A stretch of 64,000 nucleotides of DNA, from NCBI GenBank assembly GCA_023055505.1, contig JALIRH010000002.1:26480437-26544436 (forward strand). Direction: 5' to 3'. Of this stretch, positions 1 through 14,922 are shown one piece after another. This stretch comes from Callipepla californica brunnescens. Lineage: Eukaryota > Chordata > Aves > Galliformes > Odontophoridae. The translations under genes were made by a program, and so were the position numbers. Every line of letters begins with the position of its first letter. Position 1 is the stretch's first letter. Under the pieces are notes generated by a model that saw nothing but the letters and a program-made list of their open reading frames with translations, was not told the DNA's origin and did no database searches.

Positions 1-3000
1 CATCTGGAGAAAGCCTTTATGGGTATTTTACATCATTCCCTCCCATACCATCTTGTCCAGTGCATTTTTTTCTTTAGCAAATTTGTACAAATTATTCATA
101 CAGCATGAAGCCATCAACCAAATGGCTTTGCTTTGACCGTGCTGTGTGCAGCCTGCCCAAGCCTTCCCAGGACCCCAGAGTTCAGAGGCAGAGGTTCTCT
201 TCCAGCTGTGTCTTGTTCTTCAATATGTCACGTAACACAGCTGTATAATACAGCGAGGGCTTCTCCAAGTGCCTGAAACAGCTCAGTGCTTGCGGGCATT
301 CTGCCTTACTTATAGAGCCCTTAACACATATTGTGTTCCTTGGACCATTTCAGAGGCTTTTGTCAGGCTGCTTTCTCCAGGAGAAGCCTCCAGGGAAAGC
401 TGGATGCAGTTCTGCACATTTCTGTGCTCCTGCCTGTCAGGGTGGCCCCAGCACAGGAGGCCTCTGCAGACCACTCTCTTATCTCTGAGCTAGAAATGCT
501 TCTGGGAGGTCTCCAGACAGCTTGTGTTTCTCCAAGGTAAGCTGCAAAGTCGAGGAGCAGACAGTAGCAGTGGCTCAAATGCTGATGGTTTGTGCACTTC
601 TCCGTTTTGCTCTGCGTTTACAGAAGAAAGGATTTTGAAGCACAAAGGTTGTTGGGACAGCCTTGGGGAGAGAATGGCAGAGAGCAGGAAGGAAGGCTAA
701 TGTGGATCAAAGGAAGGCTAAGGCTGTGAGCAGATGAATGAAGAGCTGCATTGTTTGCATTGTCTATTACAAAGGTACGGAAACAACTGTCGTCAGATGA
801 CAAAATAAGCTGCGTGCTAGTACTTAAAGGGCTTGGAAGGGGCAAGACAGTAAATCAGAGTTTTGCTCAGTAAGCCAGAAACAGATAAACAAAACATAAA
901 AACTGAGGCACGTGATTTAAAACCAAGATGGTGCTGGAACAAATGTGTGTGGATATCTCCATCTACTTTGATGGACCGTCTCACCAACTAGAGGGGAAAT
1001 AAAGCTTGGGTGGTCATTGCCAGCTGCAAGAATGCGTCACAGCATGATTTACTGATCATATTTGTGCAGTCTGGCCAACTGAGTGTAAGGAGGTGGAAGA
1101 ACTAAAGCGTGGCCCAACACAATGGAAAATTTGATGCATTGAGATAACTGGTACTATCTCCTGATGACTGGCAGCCATTCCCATGAAGTTCTCAGCCTTA
1201 GCTGCTTCACTTCTGGATTTTGGTACAGTGTTTTGGGGCACATGTTAGTTATCTACATAGGTATGAAGTCTCCTTCACCATGAGGTGAACAGTGGAGATC
1301 CATGTTCTGACAGTGAAAAACTAGGTCAAGTGAAAGCGAGTATGGAACCACTCCCGTAATTAGGAACATCCAGTAAAGAGAACTCACAACTGCTGATTTT
1401 CTTCACATGATACATATGCTATTTATAGTGCAGATAATAACTTGGTAATACCAGTTCCTATTATCACCAAGCCTGTCTTCTTTATCAGAAAGGCCATTTC
1501 AGAGACTGAATTTCAATATCAAAAGATGGAGTGAAAAGAATTGTCACCTATTATTGTTCAGTGATGGTTATGTAAAAATGTGTGGGATTGTATGGTGATT
1601 TAAAACTGTAACGTAGGGAACTAGAATGTGTGCGGTATGAACCCTTTCACATGCTACACAGCAGGCAGATCTATTTTTTACTTCATAAGGAAAACATCAA
1701 TTTGATTGAACAATGTGCCCTCTATAATGTTGTTGCCTATCTGTCTGTAGATTGCCCCTTTGAATTTATCTGGGATTCATTGCGTCTTCTGTTAAGAGGA
1801 AATTATCAACAACAAGAGGAAATCCTGTACTAGTACTGAATAGTCCTTATTTTAAAGGTACTTCCCTTCTTGTGGGAATTGTATATAATCAGAACAACAC
1901 TCCATAAAACCAACAAATTATTTTAGAAGGAGACAGGTCAGCCTTTTATTTAAAAGGTCTGACGTTATTCTACAGAAGAAAATCAATTGTTAGAGTGGAT
2001 GACATTCTCCGTGAGTTGCTTGTGCTTCACAAAGGTGGGGCAAAGTTTAGGGCATTGGGAACAGGAAGTCTCAGCTCCTTAGAGACTTGTTTTCTGGAGC
2101 ATGCAATGACAAAATTGCAGTTTTTCTTCCCAAAAGTAGCATGAGGAATGATAATGATTAAACTTTTCTTAAGAAATTACCTTTTTGGGAATGTGAATGG
2201 TGCACGCACTCGCTAGACAGAAACAAATACGCTTTATTTCAGTGGGGATGGGGGTAAGATGCATTGGGCAGCAGTATTGTGAAGGCCACACGTAACAGCA
2301 GCTCTTTTGATCTCCCTTGCACAACGCTCCCAAGATCCAGCCCTCTGTCCCTCAGTTGGGATTGCACAGACCTTTGGTCCCCACATAGCCAGGTCGGGCC
2401 GAGCAAGAAGCACATGCAGCCCCCACCTGCAGCCAGGGCCTGGGCTACTTACCCCAAAACTTGTGGCACCGCCTCAAACAAGCACATTGGTGGGCACGGC
2501 TGTTGCTCTAAAGCTGAGCTGTTGTCATAAATCTGTGCCTCTTGCAAAAGGAAGGTTTGAAATCCCACAAACTCCCCTTGGTCTCGCCAGCCACAAGTCA
2601 AGCACGTATTAAAAAAGTTCAAGCTAAGTCTGCTGCAGACCTTAAAAATCTGCGGGTTGTTGTTCTTTTAGGCAACATCTGTCAACTTTTGATCCCTTCT
2701 CTGGGAAGGAGGCTCCCTGCTTCTTCATGGTGCTGACAGAGGTTGCAGGGCTCCCTGCACAGTGCCTCGGGCGACCTCATCCCGCCTGTTATCAAACCGA
2801 AGCCTCATTTCCCAGCCCTGCAGCACAGCAGCAGCCCAGGCTGAAAGCACAGCTTCAGCGACAGAGCTGGCTGAGAGCCACTGGGACCCAGCACTGGGAA
2901 TTCCCATGGTCTGCCCCCAGGGACAGAGCTGAAGGAGTGACGCATCAGGTTTCCGGTTAGAAAAATCCCTGCCTTTCTTTTTGTTGTTTTACACAGCATT

Positions 3001-6000
3001 AATATCCTCATAATGTGCTAGCCAGACAGTCTGACTTTGTGCATTTTTTAAGCAAAAAGGGAGCTGTAATGAAATTGTTCTTTAGCTTTCATTTTGGCTG
3101 TGTTCTTTCAAATGCAAAAAATAAAAAATAAATCCCTTCTTACTGCCAGTTCTTATGCTGGGAGTACAGCCTTCCCCTCGTGATAAAGTCATTGCCTTGC
3201 ATGAGATAGAAGCAACCCATTCTGTATTGAACAGTTGTTGAGAAAGCTGTGATTCAAGCTTTACGTAATGAAATGCTTTTTATATCAGAGTCTACTGGGA
3301 TGCAGCCTATTCGACTCAGCTATCTGCATTGCATTAACTTTTATATCCCAAAACTCCCATCACGAAGGAGATTTTTATGAGACTGTATTTGACACACCCC
3401 AAACAAGATTCCTTTAATAAGTATGTCTGAAGCCTCTGTCTGCAAAAGGCTAGAAAAGTCTTTGCCGGGAGCTGATGCCACCTCAGATTTAATTTTCTGG
3501 TGACAGTATCTGCTCATATCTCATTTAGATGAGAGAAATGATTGCAACAATGCTGTTAATCCTATCGGACAGTGAAAGATAACAAAGACAAATTTGTACT
3601 TGAAACCTGTACCCATCATCTAGCTCCACTTTGTTATGAGACTGAAGATGTTGCAAAATGAATTGTAATCCAGAGGAGTAAATAGAGTATGAGTGAAAAG
3701 TAGAGAACCTTTTTGGATTGAAATCTGACTAAAGAGGGTATTTTTTGTTAATAAGCCTCCGTATCCCCATCCCCAGGGCTTCTCAATCTCAGCAGCCCTA
3801 AATTTGCTTCTTCAAAGTTAAGTGATCTCTGCATTGTCCCATGGAGGCGTAGCACTACGTTCTGTGTAGAGAGGTGGGACTCAAAAAGGCGAACCTGAAG
3901 CAGCTGGCTGAGGTCCCAGTTGAGGTGGAGAGACCTGGTTTATTCTTTCTTTATTTTTTTTCCCTCAGCAGTCCTGCAGCATTTGCACAGCTGCTCTTGA
4001 CGTTCTGGAAGCCATGGATGAGGAGTACTTCAAATCAGGCTGAGTTAGTCCTCATATCAGAGTTCAGACAATGAAGATCACCAGCAACATTTAGCAAACC
4101 TTTTTCTAGTTTCCCACAGCACTTGTGTAAACGTAAGAAGCAAAACAAACCAGTTCCCACAGCACCCCTCAGTACCCTTAACAGTTGGACTGTATTTCAC
4201 ACTCTGAAGTCTCCTAACACCTTCAGATATTTCAGTGCAACTAGTCCTATTCACTGCTCCCTGATGAAGGAAAATCCAGCCTGCAGTTGGAATGTTCTTA
4301 GGCAAAATGACTACTCCCCTTAGATTTGTTTTTGTGTATTTGACTTCATGACTCAATGTTGTATTTTTAACGTAGCCTTTTGTGTATAATGTACGAGGTC
4401 TTAAAAATTATTTGAAAGCACATCTTCCTCTGTAATGCCTCAAATCATCATGTGTATGATCCATTAGTGGTAGGGTTGAAGGTCTTGGTTTTGCTACTTA
4501 GTTCTCTTCCGCTGAGAGGGATAATTGGCGACACAGGTACGTTATCATCATGTGGACCAGATCTAGAGCAAAATGAACTTAACGGTGAAGAAAATATCTG
4601 TCTGAGGCACTCTTTGCTGTGATGATGGTCTATGATGCACTACTGAAAGCTACATTAGAATGTCACAGATTGTGAGTGTGGGACTGGGCCATGGTAGGAG
4701 GTGCAGTGATAATAATGTCAGGGAGGTGGGAGTCCACAGATAGAGTGCAGCCTTGGGAAGGAAAAGTCATAAAAGGAAGCTGTTTGAGACTGTGTAAAGA
4801 GGTCAGGGTTGAGGAAAGGCTTGTGTGTGAGGGGAGTGGATACTCCCCTCAATCCTCATTTGCTACAAATGTCTTAGCTGTGGGCACTCCCATGTGGTTC
4901 ATCAGTAACTTGGATATGTGAGGTAGGTAGGATCATCAACACCTGGGCTGACCCCTTATTCAGAATGGGTTGCCTCTATTCATGAAATAAACATAATTAC
5001 CTGGGTGAGAATTTGGCAACAAAATACTTCTACTGTTGCACAAGATGGCTCAGAACCTGACGTGCTGCTGTTTGGCTGTGCTCTTCAGCCTTCCCTGGAC
5101 ATAAACAGTAGTGGAGTAGATTTTATTTTTTTTTCCCTGGCTGATTTCTTGTTTTCCTTCTGTGGCCTCTTCAGTTCTACTGCCAGATACCAACAACAAT
5201 CACAAATATGTAACATTAAATAAAAAATATATATAGCATTAAGTAAACAACTATATGCTTTGGCAGAGCATTTCTTCCTCCGCATGGCCCAGTTACCTCA
5301 AATAGCCAATCTGTATCTTTCAGTGGTGGCAAGAACCCATTCAAGAAGTGAACTAGGAATCCTTATGACCTTGGGGAAATGATCCCTTCATGATAGTGTC
5401 TGAAGACAGCAGGTAATTTGGACAGGAGATTTGATTAGGAATTCCTGACAAGAGAGAAAGACTAAATCTCCTTTGGGTAGAAAGAAAAACTCCTTTCTGG
5501 AGGACATACAAAACTATATCAGTTATGTCTTTGCTTAGGGAGTGTACAGAAAACACAGAACGTATTAGTGTCTCTGGATCAATTTTGTTTTATGCTCTGG
5601 CTTTCACAAGACTGGAGGAGGAAGGCTGTGAGACAGCAGAGCAATTGCTGTATTTAGTTGGGTGGCCTGTGGGAGCAGAGCTGTGCCTTTGGGGCCAGGT
5701 TTGTTGGCTCTGCAATAGCAGTGGAGCTGTTTGGGTAACACTTACATATAATTTTACGACAGAGAGAGAAAATAGGTTTTATAGAAATATATTTTACAAT
5801 TCTGTTGATTTAACAGAGAAGGAGAGTGCAATGAGAGAGTTCTTGTTCCAAAAAGGACTTTATAGTGTGTATTGTCTCTTGAAGTCTCAGTTGCTTTCTG
5901 CAGGTTGGGGCTGGCTCTGTTTGCTTTTCCTTCCTGTCCCTCTAGGGCCAACAACTGTGGCTGGGCCCAGTTCTAACACACAGGGCACAAGGGAAAGAGG

Positions 6001-9000
6001 ATTTCCTTAACAACCCAAAATAAACCAAAAAAGCTGTGGAGAATCTTGGCAGAAAGCACAGAAATTGAAAGTTTCAGCCTGTTGTTTTCATGGAGGTGAG
6101 AATCCTATTGCAGCCCATGAATGTCTTTTCTTCCTAAGAGCTGTGGGATCAAATGTTACATGGTCAGAACTGCAAAATAATTATTTCAGTGCCCCTGAGC
6201 AGGGAGATTTCCTTTACAGAAAACAATCTATAGTCAGAAAGCATCTTTACGTCCCAGAGTTGTATTGGCATCTCTGTGGAACAAGAATGCTACAATCCTG
6301 TGAATGCCTATACCAGAATGTTTGTGTTTGTGCTGGTGAAATAGTCACCATTATTGTTTTTGAGTTAACTGTTATTAAAAACGGGAAAACTGTGCTGCAA
6401 ACCCAGTCTGAAAAGTAAAACACAGTGGACACTGTCGGAGTCCTGCTGGCTTACAAGGAAGTGTGTATAAAAAGTAACAGCAGTTGTGGGCATCACTACA
6501 AATCCTCCCTCCTGGCTGCTGAACTTTCTCTTCTAATCTCAGAGATAACACAGCCTGTGAATCACATGCAGGGGATGACACGGTGTGACCTTAGAGTTTG
6601 AAGACATGTGTGTCTCTAAGGTGTCTGGAGGAGTAGAGAAAGACAAGTGCTAGATTTTTTTTCCTAGCAGATGCTTCATTCTGGACAAACCATTGAAGAA
6701 GTGAGATACGATTCGAACCATGTACGCTATCGGTGTTGAAAATTAATCATGTCCCTTGAATGCGTCATTGAATGTGAAGAGACAGTGATGCCTTGACTAT
6801 AAAGGAAACCTGATGGAAATACACAGCATTGCTGGCTAGAGGATTTGCATCAGTGCTGGCTCTTATACCATTAAATGACAGAAAGTGAGCCCATGTCCCT
6901 GGGAGGGAATGTTTGCCATCTACTTCCCTCTGTTGACTGAGTTACTGAAGTACACTACACTTGAAGGCAAAGCTCACAGAAAATGAGGTGAGATTGAAAG
7001 GCAGACAATAGGCCAGATTCTTGGCATTTGTGGAGCCTTGCTGAAAATATTACCATGGCTCAGGTTTGGCTCACTTTGCTCATAGTTTAAGCAGCCAACT
7101 TTGTACAGGGCCATGCTTTCAAAAAGAAAAGCCACGTCTTATGTGTATACACATTTGTAGGTGCTTCTCTCTCATCCTTCTTATGTCTAAATAATAGCAC
7201 CCCGAATCTAAAATTCTCTCTGCATCAAACTGCCAGTCATAACTGGCACTTGCCAACAAATAAACAAATAGAGGAGGAAAATGAAGCAGAATTACAGTTT
7301 TCTTGTTCCATTACTTTTTTTTTTTTTCCTTTTATGAACAGCTACCTGGTATTAATGTTACCAAATGCAGGCAGTGTTTCGAGAGAGCTTCAGGAGTATT
7401 GCTTTCTGTCCCTGAAATATCAGTACACTCACACTGACTAAAAGGCTCTGTTTCCAGTTCTTCATAGAGTGCTATGGGCATGTAATATTCATTACAGATA
7501 CTTTTACTGAACTCTAACAGCTTGTTTGCACTGGTACCAAACTGGTGTGCATAATAACTATCATCCTATCATGCTCTGCCTTGACCACAGAGTATATATT
7601 TCTCTCTTTTGGGCAGAGAGAAATAGCAGCAATGAGTCATGTTTGACACTTATGTCATTTGATGTTAAAACCATTTCCACTAGAGACTAGCAAAGCTCTG
7701 GTTTGTAGTTTCTTTTGTTTTCTCACCACTTCTCTGTCATCCTCCTATGTGACATTATGTTTCAGAATGCTAAAAAGGATGCTCAGAAGGTGTGATATCT
7801 ACATTATTAATTTTCTGCTGACAGAAGAGTGTTACTCTGAGGGACTTCAGCTCTTCGTAAAGCACCTCTCAAATTTGAATAGATTTGTGGTTGCCTGAGA
7901 TGTTGCAAAACAGCATGCTTGTGCTCAGATCCAGACCTCATCCGTGACAAAGCCACCTTCATGGCCTTGACATGATCCTTCCTTGGGCATACGGGTGAAT
8001 TTTTCGTGTCCCTCAATTTAGTTATAAGAGCCGCATAAGCTCTGAATTACCTTTTGAGAAGTGAACTGAAGGGCCACATCTCCTACTGGACACTTGTCAG
8101 AGCTCACCCTGTCCTGAGATGCTACTTCCACAGAGAGAGCTTAAAAATACTGTGGTTCACTTTAAGAGAAGGTTTGTAAATCTCTTAAGACTTCTTGGCA
8201 ACATGATGTGATCATCTGTCCATCTGCAGAGTGTATTGGCTGGCCAACTCATAGTAGTGGTCAAAAATAGCCCTGAGATCTCCTGAACATGCCAAGGAAT
8301 GCTGCAGCTCTCTTGGAGGCCTTTGATCAGAGGCACAGGCTCATGGTTTGCTTGGCTCTGCTCAGCAGATACATGCTTTAGGACTCTGGTTCTGGCTGTC
8401 ATCCCCAGGCCTCATTTATTGTTATCTTTATTTCAGGCCTATTCTGGTACACACAAATACCAGCAGATTAACTGTTCAAAAGTCAGCCATTTTTTAACAC
8501 CAGGACAAATCAGGTTCTTCTTCCATTCAGCTCCTATCCTCACCTGGGTTATTCTGCCAGAATCCTAAATAACTGTAAGTGACGTGAGATTACTACTGAG
8601 CTCTGCTGCTTCCAGCAATTTCTTCTGGTCCCGTCCAATATTCTCATTGATATGGGCCCTTCGGAGCACGCTGAAAATCAACATCAGTAAAACAAGACAG
8701 CATGAAGATTCTTCAGGTGAATCATTTACAAACCTCTTCAAAAGGACCAATAAAGAAACTCTACTAAACATCGAATTCTTATGGATAGATTAAAACTGTG
8801 ATAAGTAATCTTTGCTGCTGTCTTCGCAGATTTCTAACTACAACCTATACATCATGTCTCTGCCTTTACATTTAGCACCCAAGATGAAGGGATGTGTTAG
8901 GATGCGAGACTGTGGTTTGATTTTCTTATCTGGTGAAAGATTATTTTGTGACTGGAAATACTGTAAAGCAGGCAGTATCATCATGCTTTCAGCATGAGAC

Positions 9001-9360
9001 CAGTGCTGCCTGCATTCGTCACAGAAGGGGTTGCTCTTAGTACACACTGCTCCTTAGGTATACTGTTGAGACAGACATCTACAGACGTGCTTGTAGATCT
9101 TGCACCAGATCTGCTATTCTGCTGACACAAGGATTATTGGACTTGATAACCTCATGGGAGCTCTGGAAAACTTGAAGGTGTCTCAGTCTGAAAGTTCACC
9201 TGTGTCAGAGACTGGAGAGATGTAACTCCTGATCCAAGTCCCACACAGGCACTAAACCTTATTGCTTCTCTTTCTTTGTAGGTGGCCAGTGACAGTATTT
9301 CCTTTGCTGGGTCTGTGTGTTATTGTTCGTTTGTTTTCATTTAGCAGTTAGATACAGGTA
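1..9360. other. Intergenic, downstream of STMN2; no supported gene
   Basis: This is AT-rich unique sequence with short random frames only. 2260-2960 is visibly more GC-rich than its surroundings but shows no gene, repeat or promoter that I can name. A T-run lies at 7314-7328. I see no exon pair with consistent splice sites. Confidence 0.6.
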
Positions 9361-9365
9361 CCATT

Positions 9366-9909
9366 TGTCAACGGTTCACCGGGCTGGATCGGCCCGGTTC
9401 CATGAAGACTGGTGCGGGGGACCCACGGACCCACGCCCCAGGAAAGCGGAAGGGGGAAAGGGAAAAGGGAGATGAGCCTAGAAACAAAACAGCGGCAACG
9501 ATCTGAGGAGGAAAGCTAATTTACTAAATAAGATATCAGAAAGCAAAATAACACAATATAATACAGTATAATTTGAATTGAAGCTAATAAATCAAAGAAA
9601 ATGAGCAAGAGAGAGTGTTCGATAAACCGAAGGCCTTACGCTAACATTGAAGGTGAGACGGCAGCGAGCACCCACTGCTGAGTCGATCCCGAAGGAAAAA
9701 GAGAGTCCCGTGACCACAGAGAGTTTTTATCTTTTCCCTCTGAGTAGAAAATACGTTAAAATGCAAAGCATCGCAAAGTCCTCTGGGGAGTGTAGTTCAT
9801 CATAACTACTGATGATCCATGGAGCTGGAACATTGACTCTTTAACTCTTAATGCACTACATGATGTTATGATGTGGAATACTAATGCCAAAAATCATAAA
9901 ACCATGACA
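9366..9909 (-). mobile_element. Solo LTR of an endogenous retrovirus, minus orientation
   Basis: A 544-bp element begins TGTCA and ends TGACA, the TG..CA inverted termini of an LTR. It is flanked by a perfect 5-bp target-site duplication, CCATT (9361-9365 and 9910-9914). The minus orientation is favoured by a TATA-like GATAAAAAC on that strand near 9722-9735 and by resemblance to bird LTRs I recall. No internal retroviral genes, primer site or second LTR adjoin, so this is a solo LTR left by recombination. The 5-bp duplication is compatible with an ERVL-like family, but the family is not established. It is non-coding. Confidence 0.85.
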
Positions 9910-9914
9910 CCATT

Positions 9915-12900
9915 TGAATAGACGTTGATGAATGGATGGTTGCCATAGTTCCAGATTAGTAGCAATATACTTTATATTTTAGGTTATGAGGTAGCATCTA
10001 GGTGAAAAGAGGATGTTATCTGAAGGGCTATAGCATGTGCCCTATTTGATGTACTCCAGTGACTCTAAATGTTTCCCTTTCACAATGACTCAGCTTTTCA
10101 ACTGTGAGATCTTGAATGACATATTTGGAGCTTGATTCAACATTATGGAACAAATTCCTGTTGATATCAGTGAATATTGAGGTCAGATTCTTACAAAGAA
10201 TCCATAGCCATACAAAGATCAAACGAGTGATCTCACATCTAAAGTGTTACTTCAGCCCTTTCTGTGACATTTATAAATAATTTTAAGTAGTATTTTTTAA
10301 AGCATGGTCAAAATACAACCATTTTTTTCTAAATACAACAATATTTTTCTATGAGGATGTATTTATTTGTGGCTGTTGTTCTTTGGAATAATAAAAATTG
10401 AGCTAATGTTTCAACATCAAAAATTAATTCAGTATTCTCTTATGGATGAAAACATGAATGATCAAAACTGATTAAATGCTAACGTAATGCAAAACATTTG
10501 CAGCAATTATTAACAACGCCCAATTAAAGTATGTTCATAATGCCACAACTATTTCAGTATAATCCACACATTTCTCTTTGAAGAATCCATGAAAAGGGAC
10601 TCAGTTGAAGTAAAACGATGGCTATACAATCAAACTGTGATTGATGGGAAAGAAAAGGAAAGAAAACTGTCCTTAAGCAATGTTGCAGATCCACATCTGT
10701 TTTTTGAGAGGCAAAGTTAACTCTTCAAAAAGTAAAACACTTCTTCAGTTTGACAACAAGTATTGGTTTCTGTGCAAATCCTTGTGTGTGACTTAAACAG
10801 CTTTTCATAGGGTAAGCATTGTATAGTTTCAAGAGGCACACATGAATTAATGAGGTCCAAACATTCAAAATGATGTGCTGTCTTGTTATATTACATCATC
10901 CCCTCTTGCAAATCCCAAAGAATGGCCTTCATTTTTCATGTAACACTCTTATCAGGATTTGTGAGTACTGTCTTATTTTATGGTATGATGAACAAAATAC
11001 CCAAGATGAGGTGAAACAGACATGCTTTAGAAACTGTCTGCTTTTTCCTTTACATATCTTTCTCTACCATGGCCTCAGGAGAACTCTTCCAGAAAGTATT
11101 AAGTAGTTTGTAGTAAGGTGAATCCTGTCTAAGACATTCAGTAGCCCTCAAGAAATTCATGGATTCATGTTCTCTATGTCTGCTTGACAAAATGAAGCCC
11201 AGTGTCATGCACAAACTTGTTCACAGGATGAGTAACTTATGTGGGCAACTTGGAGAGTTACATGGAGGACTTGGGTCATGAGAGAGGCCTGCTTATCTAA
11301 GATAGGAAGCATGTGAGTCCTACAAGTCCTACGAAGTGTAGGTAAAAAGACAACATTAGTGACACTTCAGTTTCTGCTTTGAGCTGCCCTGATTCTAATA
11401 CCCTTCATAGGAACAGTGTGCTTCCATTGATTTTCCAATGACATCTTAAAATCTCTGGCCTGTGTTACGGCAGGAAATTTTCACCTGAATCATCTACCCA
11501 TCTAGCCTGCCATGGGCAGCAGTGACTGTTTTGTGTCTTGCAGGTGGCCTCCAGATCACGAGCAGGTCATTTCTGTTCAGGATATTGATTGTTTCTTCTC
11601 TTCTACGTGAAGAATCCTCCAGAGTGATCCCTTGTTAGAGGGTGATTTTTTTTCCTGATTTTTTTAAAATTTATAATTATGTTAAAATAATTTTATGAAT
11701 GCACATAATTCACAGACTGTATTACTTCAGTGACATATCATACTCAAAGCTTATGAAGTAGTTAATGCTTTCTCCAGTAAATTGCAGTGCTAATTGCAGC
11801 ACTTGCTGTTGAAAGTGCTACATTTGTAATTTCACAGTAGGATTTCTTACATTTAGGTGTAATAAAATATCTGCTGTTACTGATGTGGTTACCTCAGTTG
11901 ACATGTAGCAGCTACCTCATGCAATGCAATGAATAACATGAATATTCATAGTATCGCCCACATAGCCATTTGCTTTCGTATTTCCAAAGTCTATTGCTTC
12001 ATCAGTGTGATTTATCTCCATCTGCAGGCATTTTCTCAGAAACAGCCCTCAAAATGGTGAGATTCATGAGTCTTACCTAGTTCTGTGAAAGTCACAAGTT
12101 GTTCTTGCTCTTCTCTAGGCATTTTGATGTCTCAAATTTGTAGTCTTTCTATGCATCTGCATTAATCTGCAACTGTTCTAGCTGCTTGTAGCTGTATTTT
12201 CAACCAGCTCTTATCTGGCCAAGGGTAATATGGATTATTTCATATTTCATTTCTGTTGCTTTCTTTCAAGACTGCTGTAAATGCAGTGGTCATTTGAAGA
12301 ATGTTACTGTCTTCATAGAAATGCAAAGATGTGAAAGCCAGTTTTATTCCTTTTATTCTGAGATAGTACACACTACACAAAAGATTTTCTGTGCTTTCAG
12401 ACAACTACAGCTTCTAACAAAAGGCTATCAGAAAGAAAATAAGTCATCTTTAACACCAGAATAATGAATAAATAACTGAGCAGAATAAGGAGAGAGACTA
12501 TGTTTTCCCATGTCACACAAACAAAAAAAGATGTTTATGGGTATTGCTCCTGTGGGATTTGGTATTGGAGTATTTCTTTTTTATTTCCACCAGAGAGGAG
12601 GGAAAACTCAATACTCCATTCATCAGAAATCCATATACTGCTCCGAGTCACAGTGTGCTTCTTCTTTAATGATTCGTTTTTGTTTACACTCCAGTTCTGC
12701 ACATCATGCAGTTACTACTGACAGCACTGTGCTGAGTGTAGGCCTTCAGAGATACAAAACACAATATGGAACTCTTTACCAAGCTGAAATACTTGCCTAA
12801 TTTCTAGCTTTTGTCCTGCCTTTAAGTCCATTAAAAATTGTTCTGAAATGTGATGGGAAAAAGAGAGAGATGCAGACTACACCTATGTGCTTTACTCCCC

Positions 12901-14922
12901 TGGGAAGCAATTATCTTTGCTTTAGAAACTTCTTGCCTTGTTCTCTTTGCCAGGAGAATCAGAAGGCTACATGTAAAATAGTATCTGACTGCAGATTGGT
13001 CACTGTGTGTTACAGGACTGGGGAAAAGCAGAATCTCCTTACAGTATAGGGAATCGCTCTTCCCTGAAATAAGAAAAATGGGAAAAAGAGAATATATTCC
13101 ATTTATTTTATTGTCCAAATTAAAGTTAAGGAAAAAATGGTGTTTCCTCTATATTCTAAGACAGTGCTCCATGCTTCCAGCAGCAAGCAGCTGTAGCACC
13201 TCAGTGACCTGCAGTAGCTAGCAGGGCTTACATGCATGGGACAGCTCTTCACCCTGAGCAATAAGCTTAGGTGGGCTTCTGTTTTCAGTGAGTAAGGAGA
13301 AGAGCCACTCTACTCCTTAAACTCGAGGTGGAGAGAGACCCGCTCCTTGGGGCAGAGTTGCTCTTCTAGCTGGTGACTGCCAAGGAGATGGCTTGTGCAA
13401 ACCAGTAAGTCACATCTGCACTGCTGTAGTGTTGTTGCACATGCCTGTTAAAGCAAACTGACCTCCGTGAGTTGGGCTCCTTACACTGTGTGGAAATAGA
13501 ATAATTTGGGAACATATAGGCAACCAGCCTGTACTTCTGAGGAATGTTGCCTCCTTCATACTGGGGTGTGTGTAGAGGGTGGGTGAGCTGAGTTCAGAGA
13601 GATGAGGGCTGTTGGTCTGGAGGAGAAGAACTTTGCCCAGGAATTTTCCCTTCCATTATAACAATTTCAAAGTTTTCTACCCATTTCTGGGTACTGATGA
13701 GCTTCTTGAAGATGTAGCAAATAGAAAACAGAACTACCAGGTGAAATCAAACACCTGTGAGGCTCACATGCATTGGTTGTTATGGATACCAGAACTTTGC
13801 ATAGGCCTCAGACATATCAGTGAAAGAAAATATCCATCAGGGATGCTAAATACTACACAGTTACTACACTGATACTACATAGTTCTTACTCAGGCAGCTT
13901 CAGAGGTGCCTACATACTGCTGGAGGCTGGGAAGCATTGTCATGAGCTTATCCTGTCTTCAGACTCACCTGTGAGCATCTGTCACTGACCATCAGCTGTG
14001 ACCAGGTACAAGCCATGACCAGAGGGACAACCTGTCTGCTGCTCTAGGGAAGAAGAATCAGAGTTTGGTTCAGGATAAGGTGTCAGCTCTGTCTTGGTGC
14101 CATTTGTTCAGCTGCGGTGGCTCTGCCGGCCCTTCATGGGGATGGAGCTGAGCCCATGAAGCTGTATTATGGCAGCTGAATGCTTGTTTTGGCATGCCCT
14201 GGGACTCCCAGCACAGCGGGGGAGCCCCTGTGTGAATCTGGCTGAGCTCAGACGGCTCTGAGCCCATGCCAGAGAGCTCAGGGCTGTTTGGATCCATGCT
14301 CGCACATGGGCTACAAGATCCAGCAGATGCCTTGGGCAATGCAAAGCACTTTCTGTAGCCAGTACTGCTTGCTACATCCATGAGCATTAAACGTGTCTCA
14401 GCATGGAAGCCAAATGGTGCCAGCAGTCCATGCCTGCCTGCCTACCTGCCTTCAGAAATTATTTGGAGCTCAAAGGAGAAGCAGCACTCCCAGTTTTGCC
14501 CTCAGAACCCCAGCTTGGGTACTGTGGCCACTTCTGCTGTGTCCCAGTGGCAGCTGGCAGCTGAAAGCCTCCTCCTCCCCTTCAGCACCCAGGAGCTGTC
14601 TTCTCCTCCAGCTCTGCTGCAGGTGCTGTAGAAGAGTGCATAGGTGCATGGAATGGAGCTGACACACTGGCCTGGGCTGTGTCAAGCTCCCTCCAGCAAT
14701 GATAACAGGTCATAGGAGCACAGCATGAGGAAGACTTGAGCTGGCTCCTCATAGGGACATACGAAATCTAGCAGAAACTGCTAATTCAGGTGCAGATGGT
14801 GTTTTGTGAGCAAGCAACTATGATGCTCCCAAACCTGTTCCTGAAGGCAGAAAACATGCATTTATCTAGCACTGTTCCTGAGTTAATACCTACAGCAGGT
14901 AGGTATTCAGGTAATTGAATAA
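9915..14922. other. Intergenic; no supported gene
   Basis: AT-rich unique sequence lies between the solo LTR and the CR1 copy. 14060-14700 is more GC-rich, with overlapping short frames on both strands but no recognisable protein. Nothing else is supported. Confidence 0.6.

Noticed and set aside
5525..6010. 161-codon open frame on the plus strand
   Set aside because: Composition and length fit a chance frame. There is no recognisable domain, no splice context and no codon-use signal.
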